Source of the DNA: Lachnospiraceae bacterium
GTDB taxonomy: Bacteria; Bacillota; Clostridia; Lachnospirales; Lachnospiraceae
Length of the DNA stretch: 62,260 nt
Direction of reading: 5' to 3'
Assembly: GCA_017433725.1 (NCBI GenBank)
Contig: JAFRGQ010000073.1
Coordinates: forward strand, 1 to 62,260
Shown here: positions 17,257 to 27,400 of the stretch, one piece after another
Numbering within the stretch: the first letter of the stretch is position 1
Layout: each line of letters begins with the position of its first letter
The notes under the pieces: model-generated
What the model was told of the DNA's origin: nothing
Database searches by the model: none
What the model saw: only the letters and a program-made list of their open reading frames with translations
Translations under genes and position numbers: made by a program

Positions 17257-17285
17257 ATTATACAAGATATTACGTTCCAGTTCAA
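17257..17285 (-). promoter_or_regulatory. sigma-A promoter of the lectin/DUF5722 gene
   Basis: Minus strand TTGAAC, 17 bp, TATAAT; about 75 nt upstream of the GTG start. Confidence 0.8.
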
Positions 17286-17381
17286 CTTTTGGTTTTATAC
17301 ACTTCATATTTTGTAAACGTTACCAAGAAATACAGCATTATGTCAACACTTAATAGGAATAATTACGCTAAATACGCACGC

Positions 17382-17409
17382 TTGACTTTTTAAGTTCCAT
17401 ACATATAAT
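17382..17409 (+). promoter_or_regulatory. sigma-A promoter of the HAD phosphatase gene
   Basis: TTGACT, 16 bp, TATAAT on the plus strand, giving a leader of about 75 nt before the ATG at 17490. With the lectin promoter it makes a divergent pair about 100 bp apart. Confidence 0.8.
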
Positions 17410-17489
17410 AATTAAGATGCTGAAAGTCGATTGGGGATTGTTCCGTGCTTACGCACCTGATTTCGATATAGAAAAGAGGAGAAGAATTT

Positions 17490-18302
17490 ATGAACAGACT
17501 GAAACAAATCGTTGCCCTTACCGGGGTAGTGCTGCTTCTCGGCATATATGTGATCACATTTATATCCGCGCTGTCAAGCAGCCCGGCTGCGCAGGCCCTG
17601 TTCCGCGCTTCACTCGGCTGCACGATCCTGGTACCGGTCGTATGCTACGCCTTTCTCATGACGATAAAAATGGTTGCACCTTCAAAATCGCCGGTCATCG
17701 ATACAATTATCTTCGATGTCGGAAATGTACTCTGCGATTTTCCTTGGACAGACTATGCAAAAAACATGGATATATCCGAGGATGCAAAAACATTCATTCT
17801 GGAACATGTCATCGACCATCCGCTCTATGCCGAGTGTGACGTCGGACTGAAGTCCTTTGAGGAAATAGTCGAAGAATTCTGTGCCATCGGTCCTCAATAC
17901 GAAAAGGAAATCCGGGAGCTGATTGAAAATATGTACACCTGCGTTACAACATATCCGTACACGGAGCCCTGGCTTTTGGATCTGAAAAGCAAAGGCTATC
18001 GGTTATACATACTTTCGAACTGGTCACTTCATGCTTACGAAAAGCTGAAGGAAAACGGGGTTTTCGCATTTGAAGAATACATGGACGGTGCGATGTGGTC
18101 CTTCCGCGAGCATTGCAGAAAGCCCGAAAAGGAGATCTTCGAGAGACTTCTGAAGAAATACGGCATAGATCGGGAAAGAGCCGTATTTATCGATGATTCG
18201 GAGAAGAACGTCAGAGCAGCGAGAACGATCGGAATCCGCTCCATTCTCTTTACGGATATAGAGGGCGCTAAAGAAAAGCTGAGCGCTCTGGGCGTACGCT
18301 AG
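17490..18302 (+). CDS. membrane-anchored HAD-family phosphatase (YihX-like)
   Basis: A 270-residue protein. Residues about 7-27 and 44-62 are two membrane segments, and about 70-265 is a haloacid-dehalogenase domain. Motif I is IIFDVGNVLCDF: nucleophile Asp76 followed by GNV, the variant seen in YihX-type sugar phosphatases, where the usual second Asp is Gly. Motif II is YILSNWS, motif III the Lys in RKPEKEIF, and motif IV VFIDDSEKNV. All four are intact. Strong promoter and Shine-Dalgarno (AGGAG). The fusion of a two-helix anchor to this cytosolic-type phosphatase is unusual. Substrate unknown. Confidence 0.88.
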   Translation: MNRLKQIVALTGVVLLLGIYVITFISALSSSPAAQALFRASLGCTILVPVVCYAFLMTIKMVAPSKSPVIDTIIFDVGNVLCDFPWTDYAKNMDISEDAKTFILEHVIDHPLYAECDVGLKSFEEIVEEFCAIGPQYEKEIRELIENMYTCVTTYPYTEPWLLDLKSKGYRLYILSNWSLHAYEKLKENGVFAFEEYMDGAMWSFREHCRKPEKEIFERLLKKYGIDRERAVFIDDSEKNVRAARTIGIRSILFTDIEGAKEKLSALGVR

Positions 18303-18357
18303 AAAGATAACGGAAAGTCGTTTTACGGTAAGCGTCAGCTTGCATCTTCACCTGCTC

Positions 18358-18440
18358 ACCAATCGCATCCTCGCGTACCTATGCAAGCGTAACATTGCTC
18401 CAGTGGAGTATTGTATAGCTGAGCGTTTTTATGTCGTAGG
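18358..18440 (+). repeat. partial copy of family B repeat
   Basis: Retains the palindromic core ATTGCTCCA-G-TGGAGTATTGT with flanking GCGTAAC and AGCTGAG as in 10224-10389; the outer hairpins are lost or changed. Confidence 0.6.
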
Positions 18441-18463
18441 GAACGATGTTTCCTATGATATAC

Positions 18464-18560
18464 AAAGGGGCCGGCTCAACAGGCACCGCCGCATAGCAGG
18501 CATTTGCAGAAAGCATCTGCTATGTAAAGCGGTCAAGGCCTGTTGCGTCAGCCCCTCTTT
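18464..18560. terminator. long hairpin between convergent genes (bidirectional terminator type)
   Basis: About 97 nt imperfect hairpin. Arms AAAGGGGC/GCCCCTCTTT, then CTCAACAGGC/GCCTGTTGCG, CCGC/GCGG and GCATAGCAG/CTGCTATG. It lies between the HAD gene (+) and a lipoprotein gene (-). The same architecture recurs at 54434-54529, also between convergent genes. Confidence 0.65.
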
Positions 18561-18595
18561 ATATGCTTCTCATATTTTGCAAGTCTTTCTTAACG

Positions 18596-19366
18596 TCAGA
18601 AGACCGTAAATGTATTGACGACCGCGTCAAATGTAGCTTCCGCCGCATTTCTGAGCCCGGCCGGAGCCCAGCAGCAGAACTGATGGTAACTGGTCGCTCC
18701 CTCAACAGCGTAGATGAAGAAAACCACGTCCTGTCCGTTACTTGTTCCCTCAAGCACTGTCTTTTTTCCATCCATGGTACTCTGCGTAAGACGGATATCC
18801 GATTTTCCGATAACCTTCGCATTCTGCAGAGGAGATTCGACAGAAGTAGCATACAGTACAAGCCATCCGCTGTAATCATCGATCGATGTAATCGGCGAAT
18901 TTTCCGCGTCTGACTTTGCCTCGGATGTATATGTCAGGAAGAGCGCTTCGCTCGTGCTGCCCGTCTGAATCGAATATCCTTCCAAAGCCCCGGTAGCGTC
19001 TATCTGCCCCTTGAGATCTGTCCATGTCCCGGGCACTTTGATCTGCACATTTCCGTCCGGTGTAGACATGGTCTGGGAAAGAGCCGGAACACTCACTGCG
19101 GCTGTCTTCGTAGTGATATCCGTCGTCGGGATCTCCACATCGCCAAGTTCAGCCTGAACCTGCGCCGCATATGATTCGTTCGGATCAATTTCCGGAATAA
19201 TCTCTGCGGGTATCGCCTCCGTAGAATCATCCATCGCGAACTCTACTACTGAATCCGTTTCGACAGGCTGTTCGTCTTTCTTCGCTTTTTTTCCGCACGC
19301 TGAAAAAATCAGTGCCGCCGAAAGTGTAACTGCAAGAGCCATGCCCGTATACTTCATACCTGACAT
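18596..19366 (-). CDS. lipoprotein of unknown function
   Basis: A 256-residue predicted lipoprotein. Signal peptide with lipobox ending at Cys24 (LIFSAC), then a Lys-rich stretch and an acidic spacer up to about residue 95. About 95-256 form one domain containing VQIKVPGTWTDLKGQI, ALFLTYTSEAKSD, TVLEGTSNGQDVVFFIYAVEG and a C-terminal helix AEATFDAVVNTF. The late layout recalls PsbP/Mog1-like folds, but I cannot assign it. AAGGAG is 7 nt from the chosen ATG. It sits 15 bp upstream... of nothing but follows purA on the same strand, so it is probably co-transcribed with purA. Confidence 0.75.
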   Translation of the reverse strand: MSGMKYTGMALAVTLSAALIFSACGKKAKKDEQPVETDSVVEFAMDDSTEAIPAEIIPEIDPNESYAAQVQAELGDVEIPTTDITTKTAAVSVPALSQTMSTPDGNVQIKVPGTWTDLKGQIDATGALEGYSIQTGSTSEALFLTYTSEAKSDAENSPITSIDDYSGWLVLYATSVESPLQNAKVIGKSDIRLTQSTMDGKKTVLEGTSNGQDVVFFIYAVEGATSYHQFCCWAPAGLRNAAEATFDAVVNTFTVF

Positions 19367-19381
19367 ATCTTCTCTCCTTGT

Positions 19382-20656
19382 TTATCTGTAAATGATATCC
19401 GTACGTTTCGGTCCGTTCGATACTATCGTGATCGGATAACCGAGTCTCTCCTCGATGAACTCTACATACTTCCTGCAGTTCTCCGGAAGATCCTCATATT
19501 TTCTGATTCCTCTGATGTCACATTTCCAACCCGGAAGCACTTCATAAACCGGTTTTGCCTTCTTGAGCAGAGCTGTCGGCGGGAAATCCGTCACTTTCTT
19601 TCCGTCGATCTCATAGGCAACGCATACCGGAATCTCATCCAGATATCCCAGGACGTCAAGAACAGTGCACGCAACATCGGTCGTGCCCTGCAGACGGCAA
19701 CCGTAACGCGAAGCAACAAGATCATACCATCCCATTCTTCTCGGACGTCCGGTCGTTGCACCGTATTCTCCGCCGTCTCCGCCGCGACGTCTCAGTTCAT
19801 CCGCTTCTTCTCCGAAAATTTCAGAGACGAACTCACCTGCACCGACAGCACTTGAATAAGCCTTGGACACTGTCACGATCTTTTTGATCTCATACGGAGG
19901 AATTCCTGCACCGACTGCACCGTATCCCGCAACTGTAGGACTCGATGTGACCATAGGATAGATACCGTGATCCGTATCTTTCATTGTTCCCAGCTGGCCT
20001 TCAAGGAGAATGTTTTTACCTTCCTTGATTGCAATTGAGAGGTAAAGAGCTGTATCACAGACATAAGGCATAATCATTTCCTTATACTCTTCAAGCTCTT
20101 TCATTACATCCTGCACGGTAAGTTCCGGCTTATTGTAAAGGTACTTCAGCATGATGTTCTTCTTAAGAACAATATTTTCGACTTTCTCACGGAGCGCTTC
20201 CATATCCAGAAGCTCACTGACCTGAATACCTATCTTTGCATATTTATCAGAATAGAAAGGAGCTATACCTGACTTTGTGGAACCGAAAGATTTGCCCGCA
20301 AGTCTCTCCTCTTCATACTGATCAAAGAGTATGTGATAGGACATAACGATCTGTGCCCTGTCGGAAACCAGGATCTTCGGCTTCGGTACACCGCGGCTTG
20401 TGATTTCATTGATTTCTCCGATCAGCTTAGGAATGTTGAGAGCAACGCCGTTTGCAACGATGCTCGTCGTATGCTGATAAAAAACACCGGACGGAAGAGT
20501 GTGAAGAGAAAACTTGCCATACTCATTGACAATCGTATGACCGGCGTTGGCTCCACCCTGAAAGCGAACAACTATGTCTGCCTTCTCTGCCAGTGTATCG
20601 GTAATCTTTCCCTTACCTTCATCTCCCCAGTTCGCTCCGACTACTGCTGTAACCAT
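19382..20656 (-). CDS. purA: adenylosuccinate synthetase
   Basis: A 424-residue enzyme that converts IMP, aspartate and GTP to adenylosuccinate. The start region GANWGDEGKGKITDTL has the P-loop and catalytic Asp. The IMP-site histidine is in GGANAGHTIV. GSTKSGIAPFYSDK, GQLGTMKDTDHGIYP and TTGRPRRMGWYD are all diagnostic. GDEGKGK and the TGRPRR loop are intact, so it should be active. It follows purB on the same strand (135-bp gap) and precedes the lipoprotein gene by 15 bp. With purB it forms the AMP branch of purine synthesis; the IMP-forming steps are encoded near 56-58 kb. Confidence 0.98.
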   Translation of the reverse strand: MVTAVVGANWGDEGKGKITDTLAEKADIVVRFQGGANAGHTIVNEYGKFSLHTLPSGVFYQHTTSIVANGVALNIPKLIGEINEITSRGVPKPKILVSDRAQIVMSYHILFDQYEEERLAGKSFGSTKSGIAPFYSDKYAKIGIQVSELLDMEALREKVENIVLKKNIMLKYLYNKPELTVQDVMKELEEYKEMIMPYVCDTALYLSIAIKEGKNILLEGQLGTMKDTDHGIYPMVTSSPTVAGYGAVGAGIPPYEIKKIVTVSKAYSSAVGAGEFVSEIFGEEADELRRRGGDGGEYGATTGRPRRMGWYDLVASRYGCRLQGTTDVACTVLDVLGYLDEIPVCVAYEIDGKKVTDFPPTALLKKAKPVYEVLPGWKCDIRGIRKYEDLPENCRKYVEFIEERLGYPITIVSNGPKRTDIIYR

Positions 20657-20791
20657 TCTTTAAATGTCCTCCAACCTTTAATACATTCACTCAACTTAAG
20701 TTCGTCATGCTTGAAACACCACCGCCTTAGTGGCGGGTTCTTCTCCCACTTGGATAAATGGAATATGACGTATTCTCGCTCATACGTTGCT

Positions 20792-22243
20792 TCAGACGTT
20801 GATCTCGGATTTCCACCCGAGAACATCCTCGTTCTCCCTGAGCATGGGATTTACGACATCGTTAAGATATGCCGTCACCTGCTGCGGTGCTCTTCCGACA
20901 TATTTTGACGGATCAAGAGCCGCCTCCAGTTCCTCTCTGCCGAGTGGGAATGCGGGATCCTCAGCGATCAGATCGAAGAGGTTATTATCCCTGCCCTCGA
21001 CTTTGACATTCCTGCCGGCTTCCATCGAGAGCTGTCTGATCCTTTCATGCAGCTCCTGTCTGTCTCCTCCTGCCTTGACGGCATCCATCATGATATTTTC
21101 CGTCGCCATGAACGGCAGCTCAGCCATCATATGCTTACGGATAACTTTCGGATATACAACGAGTCCGTCAACAACATTGACCACAAGGTCAAGGATTCCG
21201 TCTGTCGCGAGGAATCCTTCCGGGACGGAAAGTCTCTTATTTGCAGAATCATCCAGAGTACGCTCGAACCACTGTACGGAAGAGGTAATCGCCGGATTCA
21301 GCGCATCTGCAATAACATAGCGTGAAAGGCTGGCGATTCTTTCGGAGCGCATCGGATTTCTCTTATAAGCCATAGCGGAAGATCCGATCTGACTCTTTTC
21401 GAACGGTTCTTCCACTTCCTTCAGATGCTGAAGGAGTCGAATATCGTTGGAAAACTTGGTCGCACTCGCCGCGATTCCGGCGAGAACATTCAGAACTCTG
21501 GTGTCCACCTTTCTGGAATATGTCTGTCCGGATACAGGATAGCAGGATTCAAATCCCATCTTCTCGGCTATCATGGCATCCGCCTTCACGCATTTCTCGT
21601 GATCTCCGTTAAAAAGCTCAAGGAAAGACGCCTGAGAACCGGTCGTACCCTTTGAACCCAGAAGCTTCAGCGAACCTGCAACATATTCGAGATCTTCAAG
21701 ATCCATCATGAACTCGTTGATCCAGAGAGTAGCACGCTTACCGACCGTTGTCGGCTGTGCGGGTTGAAAATGTGTGAATGCGAGAGTCGGCAGATCTTTG
21801 TATTCGTCCGCGAACTTCGCCAGTTCCGCAATCGCATTGATCAGCTTTCTCCTGACGATACCGAGCGCTTCGCGCATAAGGATAATATCCGTATTGTCTC
21901 CGACATAGCACGATGTGGCACCGAGATGGATGATTCCCTTTGCTTTCGGGCACTGAAGACCGTATGCATATACATGGCTCATGACATCGTGACGGACTTG
22001 TTTCTCACGGGCTTTTGCGTCCTCGTAATTGATATCGTCCGCATGCGCTTTGAGTTCAGCGATCTGCTCATCTGTGATATCAAGTCCGAGTTCTTTTTCT
22101 GTCTCTGCCAATGCGATCCATAGTTTTCTCCAGGTCCGAAATTTCCTGTCCGGTGAAAAAACTTCCTGCATCTCACGGCTCGCATAACGCTCCGAGAGCG
22201 GGCTTACATATCTGTCTGTGACTCCGTTCCTGTTTTCTCCCAT
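20792..22243 (-). CDS. purB: adenylosuccinate lyase
   Basis: A 483-residue member of the fumarase/aspartase superfamily. It acts twice in purine synthesis: SAICAR to AICAR, and adenylosuccinate to AMP. HLGATSCYVGDNTD, THFQPAQPTTVGKR and the signature loop GSSAMAYKRNPMRSE are intact; the Ser in SSAM is the catalytic base of the family. The size matches the longer, eukaryote-like subgroup that is common in Clostridia. GAGGAG sits 5-6 nt from the ATG. It is 92 bp downstream of the TPR-like gene with no clear terminator between, so read-through from the DUF5717 operon is possible. Confidence 0.97.
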   Translation of the reverse strand: MGENRNGVTDRYVSPLSERYASREMQEVFSPDRKFRTWRKLWIALAETEKELGLDITDEQIAELKAHADDINYEDAKAREKQVRHDVMSHVYAYGLQCPKAKGIIHLGATSCYVGDNTDIILMREALGIVRRKLINAIAELAKFADEYKDLPTLAFTHFQPAQPTTVGKRATLWINEFMMDLEDLEYVAGSLKLLGSKGTTGSQASFLELFNGDHEKCVKADAMIAEKMGFESCYPVSGQTYSRKVDTRVLNVLAGIAASATKFSNDIRLLQHLKEVEEPFEKSQIGSSAMAYKRNPMRSERIASLSRYVIADALNPAITSSVQWFERTLDDSANKRLSVPEGFLATDGILDLVVNVVDGLVVYPKVIRKHMMAELPFMATENIMMDAVKAGGDRQELHERIRQLSMEAGRNVKVEGRDNNLFDLIAEDPAFPLGREELEAALDPSKYVGRAPQQVTAYLNDVVNPMLRENEDVLGWKSEINV

Positions 22244-22335
22244 TTTTACTCCTCTTCATCGCAAGGTTTTTATGTTCGACCAAAATGAATATACACTATT
22301 CATCGGGATTATTCAACATTTCTTATCTGTGCAGA

Positions 22336-23148
22336 TCACGCACCCGTCGCAGCATGATACTCATCTGCCAGGTCCTGAACGTAAGTGTATATATCTGCAG
22401 GAATGTCTACTTCGATCCCGCTGCGGGCGACCCGCAGGATCTCCTCGGCTTCGCTGATCACATTTTCATCAAAGTCCGTTTCCTCGGGAAGCTCCGCAAG
22501 GAACTTGCGAAGGCGCACAATCTCTTCATCATACTTTTCCTTCGGTCTGGTGATTCCGAGGGCTTCCACATAGCTCATCACATGTCTTCTGATCGGCCGC
22601 ATCTCCATGGATTTTCTGAAAGATGAAAGTCCTTCGTCGAACAACATGAGCTTCATCTCGGCAACGCCGCGGTTATGCCACACAGCACCCAGAAAAGCAC
22701 CCTTGAAACCTATATCGTCGGCTTCGTCGATAATCTGCCGGTATACTCGGGAAGCTGCCATATATTTGCCTACACGGCAGAGCGAATCCCCCTTGAGCTT
22801 CATTCTGAGCGGTGCAGGAAGATCAAGGAATGCTTTCAGATTCTCCGCGTAATGTGTCAGTTCATTCTGATTGAGATATCCGATCTCCTGGAATGCAGCT
22901 GATACGAACTCTATGATACTGTTCTTTCTGGTCAGAGCATGTTCCATCTTAAGTGCCAGTCTGGGCAGATCCAGCTCAGAGGCCACCCACGCCGTTAGCC
23001 GGTTATTCATGACAGATGCATCAATCAGCGGAACATTGCCGACAAAGAAATAGCAAAGTTCCTCAATAGAATATATATTAGTATTTATATTTTCAAGAAA
23101 GAACGGATTCTCCGCGGTCTTAACGCGGCACAGTCGATATCCGGCCAT
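22336..23148 (-). CDS. TPR-like protein of the DUF5716/DUF5717 unit
   Basis: A 270-residue soluble protein of unknown function. The N-terminal part reads YRLCRVKTAENPFFLENINTNIYSIEELCYFF, a sequence style I associate with the third gene of the clostridial DUF5717/DUF5716 cluster. The middle (about 110-190) is helical and TPR-like: LKGDSLCRVGKYMAASRVYRQIIDEA, then WHNRGVAEMKLMLFDEGLSSF and RKSMEMRP. The C-terminus (about 200-270) is acidic and helical. A strong GGAGGAGG precedes the ATG. It lies 57 bp after DUF5716 on the same strand and probably works as an adaptor in that unit. Confidence 0.8.
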   Translation of the reverse strand: MAGYRLCRVKTAENPFFLENINTNIYSIEELCYFFVGNVPLIDASVMNNRLTAWVASELDLPRLALKMEHALTRKNSIIEFVSAAFQEIGYLNQNELTHYAENLKAFLDLPAPLRMKLKGDSLCRVGKYMAASRVYRQIIDEADDIGFKGAFLGAVWHNRGVAEMKLMLFDEGLSSFRKSMEMRPIRRHVMSYVEALGITRPKEKYDEEIVRLRKFLAELPEETDFDENVISEAEEILRVARSGIEVDIPADIYTYVQDLADEYHAATGA

Positions 23149-23205
23149 ATTTCCTCCTCCGGAAAAATGCTTTAACAGTCTTGTCTATTCAGAAGATGGC
23201 CGCGC

Positions 23206-24468
23206 TCATTTCGGGAACGCAATACCATATCTCCATATTTTATGTGTAGCGGGGAAAAATCCTCCGAACCCCAGATCTTCCGCCTTAACGACACAGCCTT
23301 CCGATGAACTGCAATAGAGCTCCAGCCTGAGTCTGGTCGTTCTGGACGGACGCTTCGGGAGCCCCGGAAGTTCCATTCTGACCAGCTTTCTGGTACTCCC
23401 ATCCATCGGTGCAAGGACAAATGTCAGATCGTCTTTACCGTCAAGAATGATCTCACAGACCCCTGATTCCTCGAACCAGTTCTTTCCGGCCTGAAGAAGA
23501 GGTATGAACATAAGCTTTCCGTCGACGAGCATATCCATGCCCACATCAGTCTTCAGAAGGTCCGGACTCATGTAGACCCTGCCCTTCATGGCTTTCTTTT
23601 CACTGATCTCGAGCGCAGCATAACATGCGCCTTTCACGAACAGATTGTCCCCGTAGAAAATGCGCCTTTTTCCCTTATTAAGAAAACGGATCGTTTTTTC
23701 CGGCCACTCTGTATCGAACCCGTCACCGGTTATGAGAACACCGGAATAGATATCTTCCTTCATATGCTTTGCTGCATATTCCAGGAATTGCTCATCCCTC
23801 CGTTCCGGGTCATCGGAAAGCTTACAGCACGAAGCAGTTTCCACCGTAACGGGTGCAGGTCTGACTGCCTTTTCCTCGTGCATCTCATGGTAGGTCACAT
23901 ATCCGTTGTCAAACGTGAACAGTGCAATATTCCTCATCCAGAAATCCGGTCTCTGGCTGTAGGTATAATAATAGAAGCTTTCCATATAATCCTGAAGCGA
24001 ATACTGTTCCGGTGCAAAACCGACAGCTGCCAGCGCCATCCTCAGATTCTCGACAAGAATAACATCCAGTTTTCCGGTGGTCACCATGATTTTTGACACG
24101 CCGGCCACGATATCCTTAAGTCCGGTGAGCCTGAGCGACTCCCTGAAAAAGAATGCAAGAAGCTGCCATGCCTGCGGAATCTCGTCTTCCCCCGGCGGTT
24201 CGTCCTTCGGTGCCTCGGTAATAGCCCTGTCATAGAGGTCAGCCAGATAGATACCGCCCATCTTCTTTCCGAAATACTCTGCTTCAAGGCCGAAATGCCA
24301 TTCGTTCTTGTTCGGTTTTCTGCCGATCGCAGTCGGAAAACGATACAGATTGGTCCCGACTTTGGTGGGAATACACACCGGCTCCTCAGCCTTACGGTCG
24401 TAGTAACAGATCTGCGAAAATTCCCTGTTAAATTCAAATCCTATCAGCACATTGCGAACTTCGTTCAA
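23206..24468 (-). CDS. DUF5716 family protein, degenerate Hsp70/actin-fold candidate
   Basis: A 420-residue protein with a TTG start (GGAGG at 7 nt) that overlaps the DUF5717 stop as TTGA, so translation is coupled. The N-terminus NVLIGFEFNREFSQICYYD resembles the phosphate-1 loop of actin/Hsp70 ATPases. About 183-190 (LFTFDNGY) is placed like phosphate-2. About 243-250 (GVLITGDG) with NLFVKGACYAAL (275-286) matches the adenosine-binding motif layout. The usual GGG of Hsp70 is absent, so nucleotide hydrolysis is uncertain. The C-terminal third is beta-rich (LRLELYCSSSEGCVV). The family name is from memory; the fold is inference. Confidence 0.82.
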   Translation of the reverse strand: MNEVRNVLIGFEFNREFSQICYYDRKAEEPVCIPTKVGTNLYRFPTAIGRKPNKNEWHFGLEAEYFGKKMGGIYLADLYDRAITEAPKDEPPGEDEIPQAWQLLAFFFRESLRLTGLKDIVAGVSKIMVTTGKLDVILVENLRMALAAVGFAPEQYSLQDYMESFYYYTYSQRPDFWMRNIALFTFDNGYVTYHEMHEEKAVRPAPVTVETASCCKLSDDPERRDEQFLEYAAKHMKEDIYSGVLITGDGFDTEWPEKTIRFLNKGKRRIFYGDNLFVKGACYAALEISEKKAMKGRVYMSPDLLKTDVGMDMLVDGKLMFIPLLQAGKNWFEESGVCEIILDGKDDLTFVLAPMDGSTRKLVRMELPGLPKRPSRTTRLRLELYCSSSEGCVVKAEDLGFGGFFPATHKIWRYGIAFPK

Positions 24469-27400
24469 AATTTTTCCTCCAGTACGAACAGTGTATCGAC
24501 CAACTGCTCTGTCTGCCTATACTGCCTTATCTTCTCGATCAACAGCTCCGGCTCCTCCGATTCACAAAGCTCCAGCATCTGATTGATCATCTGATACTGG
24601 CTTCTTCCGTCCATATCGCAGGAATCGGCTTTGGCAGAGAAGTCTTCGCTTCTCCATTCCTGACCTTCCCTGCTTATTGTAATATAGTATTCCAGTGTTT
24701 CTCCGTAGAACAGAACGAACTCACGAGTGAAAATACCTTTGTAGATGCGCTCAAGGGGCACGGTATCATACGGTTTTTCCATCTCTCCCGCAGCAAGAAG
24801 ACGATAGTGCAGAATAACCGTGTCGTCCTGCCGTGCGTGCTGCTCGACGAAGATCTTGTCGTCCAGTTCATATTGCGTAAGGAACGATATCGGAAACTCC
24901 TTAAAGAAAGCGAATCTGTACCCGCGCATGACACATTCATCCAGGATCGAGTCGATCAGGGCTTCCTCATGAATCGTGTACTCGTCTTTCTTTGAATAAT
25001 AGAGAAGAAGGGCCATTCTCCAGATCTGTTCGGTCTCCTCCCCGTCGTCGATACACCGGACAATATAGTCAGCCGAATATGTATCGATAGCCGTTCCGTT
25101 CGCGAAACACTGATCCGCCTCGAACGTGAGATAGTTCCGTATTACCTTTTCCTTCCCCTCGTGTTCCGCATAATACTTGAGGATCTCTCCGCCTTCCGGC
25201 AGGATTCTTCTTACGAAAATGCACCTGTTAAGAATTCTCTCGTCCAGCTCGTCCGTCCTGACGAACATTGCGTCCGCCGCATCCCGTATTCTGACCATCT
25301 CATCGAGATCTCCCTGGTAATTCGCAACGAGATACTCGAGCATATCGACATCATACTTATCCTGTCTGAAAACAACGCATACGAGAACAAGGAGTTCTTC
25401 GTCGTAACGTCCCTCCTTTTCTTTTATCATATAGCTGGCAAGTCTCACGAGTCGCCCGGCGTCCATGTTCTCGTAACCGAACTTGCCGAGCAGGGCAAAC
25501 GCCTCTTTATAGAATTCTCTGGAAATCATCGCGTTGGCAAGCAGGACCTTGTCCTCACCCACGAACGTGCGGTAATCGACTCTCTTCAGGTATTGATCAA
25601 GAGATTCATTCTCCGCATGCTCCGCAATGTATTTCAGAATCTCGCTTCTTACCTGAGATCGGAAAGCGGGCGTAAATTCCTCGGAACTCTCGATACGTCT
25701 CATCGCATCAAAATTTTGGACAGATATCTCCTCCAGCGAACCGCTTCCCATTGCTGTATTAAGCAGGAACCCCATGGTATCACAGTCTCTTGCCCTGCAT
25801 ATTCCGATCAGTTCACTTCTGTCCATGAGCGGCGTCTCGGAAAACGGAACGCCTGCAACAAAGCGGCTTCCCCTGCCGTCGGAGAAGAGAACTCTCGCGT
25901 TGGGGGTATACCGGCTCACATAGGCGACGCCCTGTCTGATCGGATATATATCCTCTTTCTGAAGTTCATCGTGGCACATGATGACTTCACGTACCCTCTG
26001 ATCATCCGTGTAGACACGGTTCGTAAACATGACTTCCGCGATCTCCTTTTCAAGATCGAGGCGGGCAAACTCGTCACTGAACGTCTGGTAGAGGACCGCG
26101 TAGGAGCTGTCGATCCGCTTCATTTCCAGTGCTTTGACGGCAAATTCAGACATTGCGCTCTCATAGCGCCCATACGTTGCGGGATCCTTTTCCCGGTTCC
26201 GGATGACATTTGCATAAATAAATGCTCTTTTCCTCTCGGAAAGCATTGTATTAAGAGCAAAATACTTGAGGATCTGCCGCGGCAGCAATTTCTGATATGT
26301 CTCAGGCATCGTCTCAACATAGAGCTCGTATAACCTTGTTATGCGGTAATCACTCTCCACTGCGAGCGAATACCATTTGAAGTACTCCGGATTGACCGGA
26401 TTTCCTTTCATAAGAAAGCGGATGATTGCCTCGAGAAGCTCCGGCAGCGGATGCATCTCATAAGCACCTGTCAGCATCCGGTAGACAGGCTGTGTAAAGG
26501 CTTTTTCATTTTCGGACAGATGCGCCATGCGGCTGGCAAGGTCTTTCGGAAGAACTTCATGTTTTACCGCAAATGTTAGCACATGTCTCATGAACGGATT
26601 AAGACGTCTCAGGTAGGACCCGTCACGCCTCAGAAGGCTGAGTGCCTCAATATAGAGCAGAGGACTTCTGCATCCGGTCTTGAAAAGTTCATCCATTGCA
26701 TAGATTTTCTTAGCCGGAGAGCGGAGATAGTCCGGGTCGATGCGGAAAAGGATCCACATAAGTATGAAGCTTTCCCGGTTTTTCCGCTGCCACTCGCGCA
26801 CATGACCCACGATGTCCATCTGCTGCGGATCCAGAAAGCCGGTAATATGCCCCATATAAAGAAACATTGCCTTGGCCTCGGCAGACTCACTCCTGAAGTC
26901 GCGTTGAGACATCTCTTTCATGATAAATCTTGCAGACTGACGATTGCCGGCCGTCTCCTCAACATATGCCTCATATAACTCGTAGAGGGTCGGATAGTCG
27001 CCCATCTCACGGATTGCCGTGAGAAGACTTCTTGTGCCGGTACAGTAAGCTTTGCGCTCGATTTTGTCCGTCTCATAATCTACATATAAGCGGGTCAGCT
27101 TGATCAGATTCTTTCTGGAGATCGTGCCCATATCTACACGGACCGGGCCGCTCTTCGATGCGACGACAGGAATCTCGATGATCTGATCCAGCGTGCGGAT
27201 CGTTACCTTTCCGTAATAGCGCCCTTTTCCGAGTCGTTCGTAACGGATAATATAATTGAATTCGCAGACAGATCCGACAAAGTCCTCACTAAGAATTCTT
27301 CTTCGCGGAATCTCGATAAAGTCGCTGTCCGACTCCGCGCGTACATCAAGGAAACCCCAGCCGCTCCGGTGAAGAGTGACCGTATTCTGCAGCGGTCCTT

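Noticed and set aside
20641-20826. 61-residue minus-strand open frame between purB and purA
   Set aside because: Overlaps the end of purB in another frame, no domain and no good ribosome site.
22244-22335. Purine riboswitch ahead of purB
   Set aside because: No riboswitch core motif or terminator is visible in the 92-bp gap.
25161-26333. Long plus-strand open frame antisense to the DUF5717 gene
   Set aside because: Lies wholly within a convincing gene on the other strand, has no Shine-Dalgarno or promoter and no recognisable domain.
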